Source: Brevundimonas sp. (lineage in GTDB: Bacteria; Pseudomonadota; Alphaproteobacteria; Caulobacterales; Caulobacteraceae). Taken from it: a stretch of DNA of 6,211 nucleotides. Of the stretch, positions 5,763 through 6,211 are shown piece after piece. Position numbers and translations under genes: made by a program. Below the pieces are notes generated by a model. The model was not told where the DNA came from. It searched no databases and saw only the letters and a program-made list of their open reading frames with translations. Position 1 is the first letter of the stretch, and each line of letters opens with the position of its first letter. The DNA is taken from positions 1-6,211 of the forward strand of contig JADCBH010000248.1 of assembly GCA_020253595.1 (NCBI GenBank). Reading direction: 5' to 3'.

Positions 5763-6211
5763 ATGATGACGACATTCACCAAGCGAAAGGCGGGAGCCGC
5801 GATGGTCGGTTTCGCGCTGGCGGCCAATGTTCCGTTCGCCCTTCTGGTCGAGCGGTTCGGATACGACGACGTGCTGAGGGAGCCGCCGCTGCAGGTGCTG
5901 GCGGCGTTCCGCGCAGGCGGGCCCGAGCTGATCGTGATCTGGCTGGCGTTCGCGCTCTGCGCCCTGGCCTTTCTTTGGGTATCGGGCTGGACGGGTGAGG
6001 CGATCCGGTCAGGCGACGGCCGCTGGCCGGCCTGGGCGGCGGTAGCGGGCGCGGCATCGGCGGTGGCTCAGGCCGTCGGCCTGTCGCGATGGAGCTTCGT
6101 CGTGCCGGGTCTGGCCGACCGGGCCCTGGACGGGTCGCCGATGGAGAGCGCGGTCGCGGTCGGCACCTATCAGGCGCTGCACCAATTCGCGGGCGTCGCC
6201 ATTGGGGAATG
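5763..6211 (+). CDS. DUF4386 family integral membrane protein, 3'-truncated by the window
   Basis: The frame is open from ATG 5763 to the window end, giving 149 complete codons with no stop. The translation begins MMTTFTKRKAGAAMVGFALA. Hydrophobic segments are visible at about residues 12-29, 56-76 and 90-107, the expected start of a multi-helix inner-membrane protein. Family marks of DUF4386 are FGYDDVLREPPLQVLAAFRAGG (32-53), GLSRWSFVVPGLA (106-118) and the closing YQALHQFAGVAIGE (136-149). The positive charges at residues 7-9 before the first helix fit a cytoplasmic N-terminus. DUF4386 proteins usually exceed 200 residues, so roughly a third or more is missing. Function is unknown for the family. 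It is divergent from the lipoprotein-TetR-hydrolase unit, and its promoter contains the dyads, so control by the TetR protein is likely but inferred. Codon use matches the neighbours. Confidence 0.85.
   Translation, partial: MMTTFTKRKAGAAMVGFALAANVPFALLVERFGYDDVLREPPLQVLAAFRAGGPELIVIWLAFALCALAFLWVSGWTGEAIRSGDGRWPAWAAVAGAASAVAQAVGLSRWSFVVPGLADRALDGSPMESAVAVGTYQALHQFAGVAIGE

Noticed and set aside
5251..5766. Plus-strand open frame (171 codons) opposite the lipoprotein
   Set aside because: It has no recognisable domain, overlaps the whole lipoprotein gene and the divergent promoter region, and its composition is typical of an antisense shadow.
5671..5775. N-terminal extension of the lipoprotein to 5775
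   Set aside because: It would bury the signal peptide 35 residues inside, cross the dyads and promoter, and overlap the start of the DUF4386 gene. The GGAG before 5670 fits better.
5776..6057. Minus-strand open frame and a second plus-strand frame (5729-5998) over the DUF4386 gene
   Set aside because: Both are Arg/Pro/Ala-rich shadows; the frame from 5763 carries family motifs and membrane helices.
1..6211. Mobile element, CRISPR array, toxin-antitoxin pair or phage-defence system
   Set aside because: I found no transposase or integrase motifs, no terminal or spaced direct repeats of array type, and no small toxin/antitoxin pair. Codon use is uniform across the window.

Overview
The window is GC-rich (about two thirds G+C by eye), and almost every codon ends in G or C. 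It is densely packed with oxidoreductase, hydrolase and TetR-type accessory genes. The protein families and codon use suggest an alphaproteobacterium, probably of the Caulobacterales (Brevundimonas/Caulobacter-like). That placement comes from the general look of the proteins, not from a marker gene. No rRNA, tRNA, CRISPR array, insertion sequence or integrase is visible.

Left part (1-2573): a 5'-truncated gene for a fused alpha/beta-hydrolase-OsmC protein runs rightward. It ends 18 bp from the stop of a leftward gene for a two-Rossmann FAD/NAD(P)-dependent oxidoreductase, probably monooxygenase-like. A hairpin covers this convergent junction. Middle (2574-3752): a 111-bp divergent intergenic region separates the flavoprotein from a rightward DUF2855 gene whose protein has an MDR-like nucleotide-binding core. 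This gap holds a 9-bp-stem inverted repeat and a GAGAC-N6-GAGAC direct repeat beside promoter-like boxes.

Right part (3753-6211): a leftward three-gene unit is read as small lipoprotein, then TetR-family regulator, then alpha/beta hydrolase. The lipoprotein and regulator overlap by ATGA. The hydrolase stop codon directly abuts the DUF2855 stop codon with no intergenic base. Divergent from the lipoprotein, a rightward DUF4386 membrane-protein gene starts at 5763 and runs off the window end.

The most interesting signal is in the 92-bp gap between the lipoprotein and DUF4386 genes. Two dyads of identical geometry, GTCYC-N6-GRGAC, lie 24 bp apart centre to centre. The first fills the spacer of a TTGACA-containing promoter and the second covers the predicted transcription start. 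This is the layout expected for a TetR-type autoregulated divergent operator, with the TetR gene at 4607-5272 as the obvious candidate regulator. How the genes cooperate is inferred: the right side looks like a small regulated membrane/envelope module with a hydrolase, and the left side like redox and detoxification enzymes. I see no clear evidence of a wholly new system.
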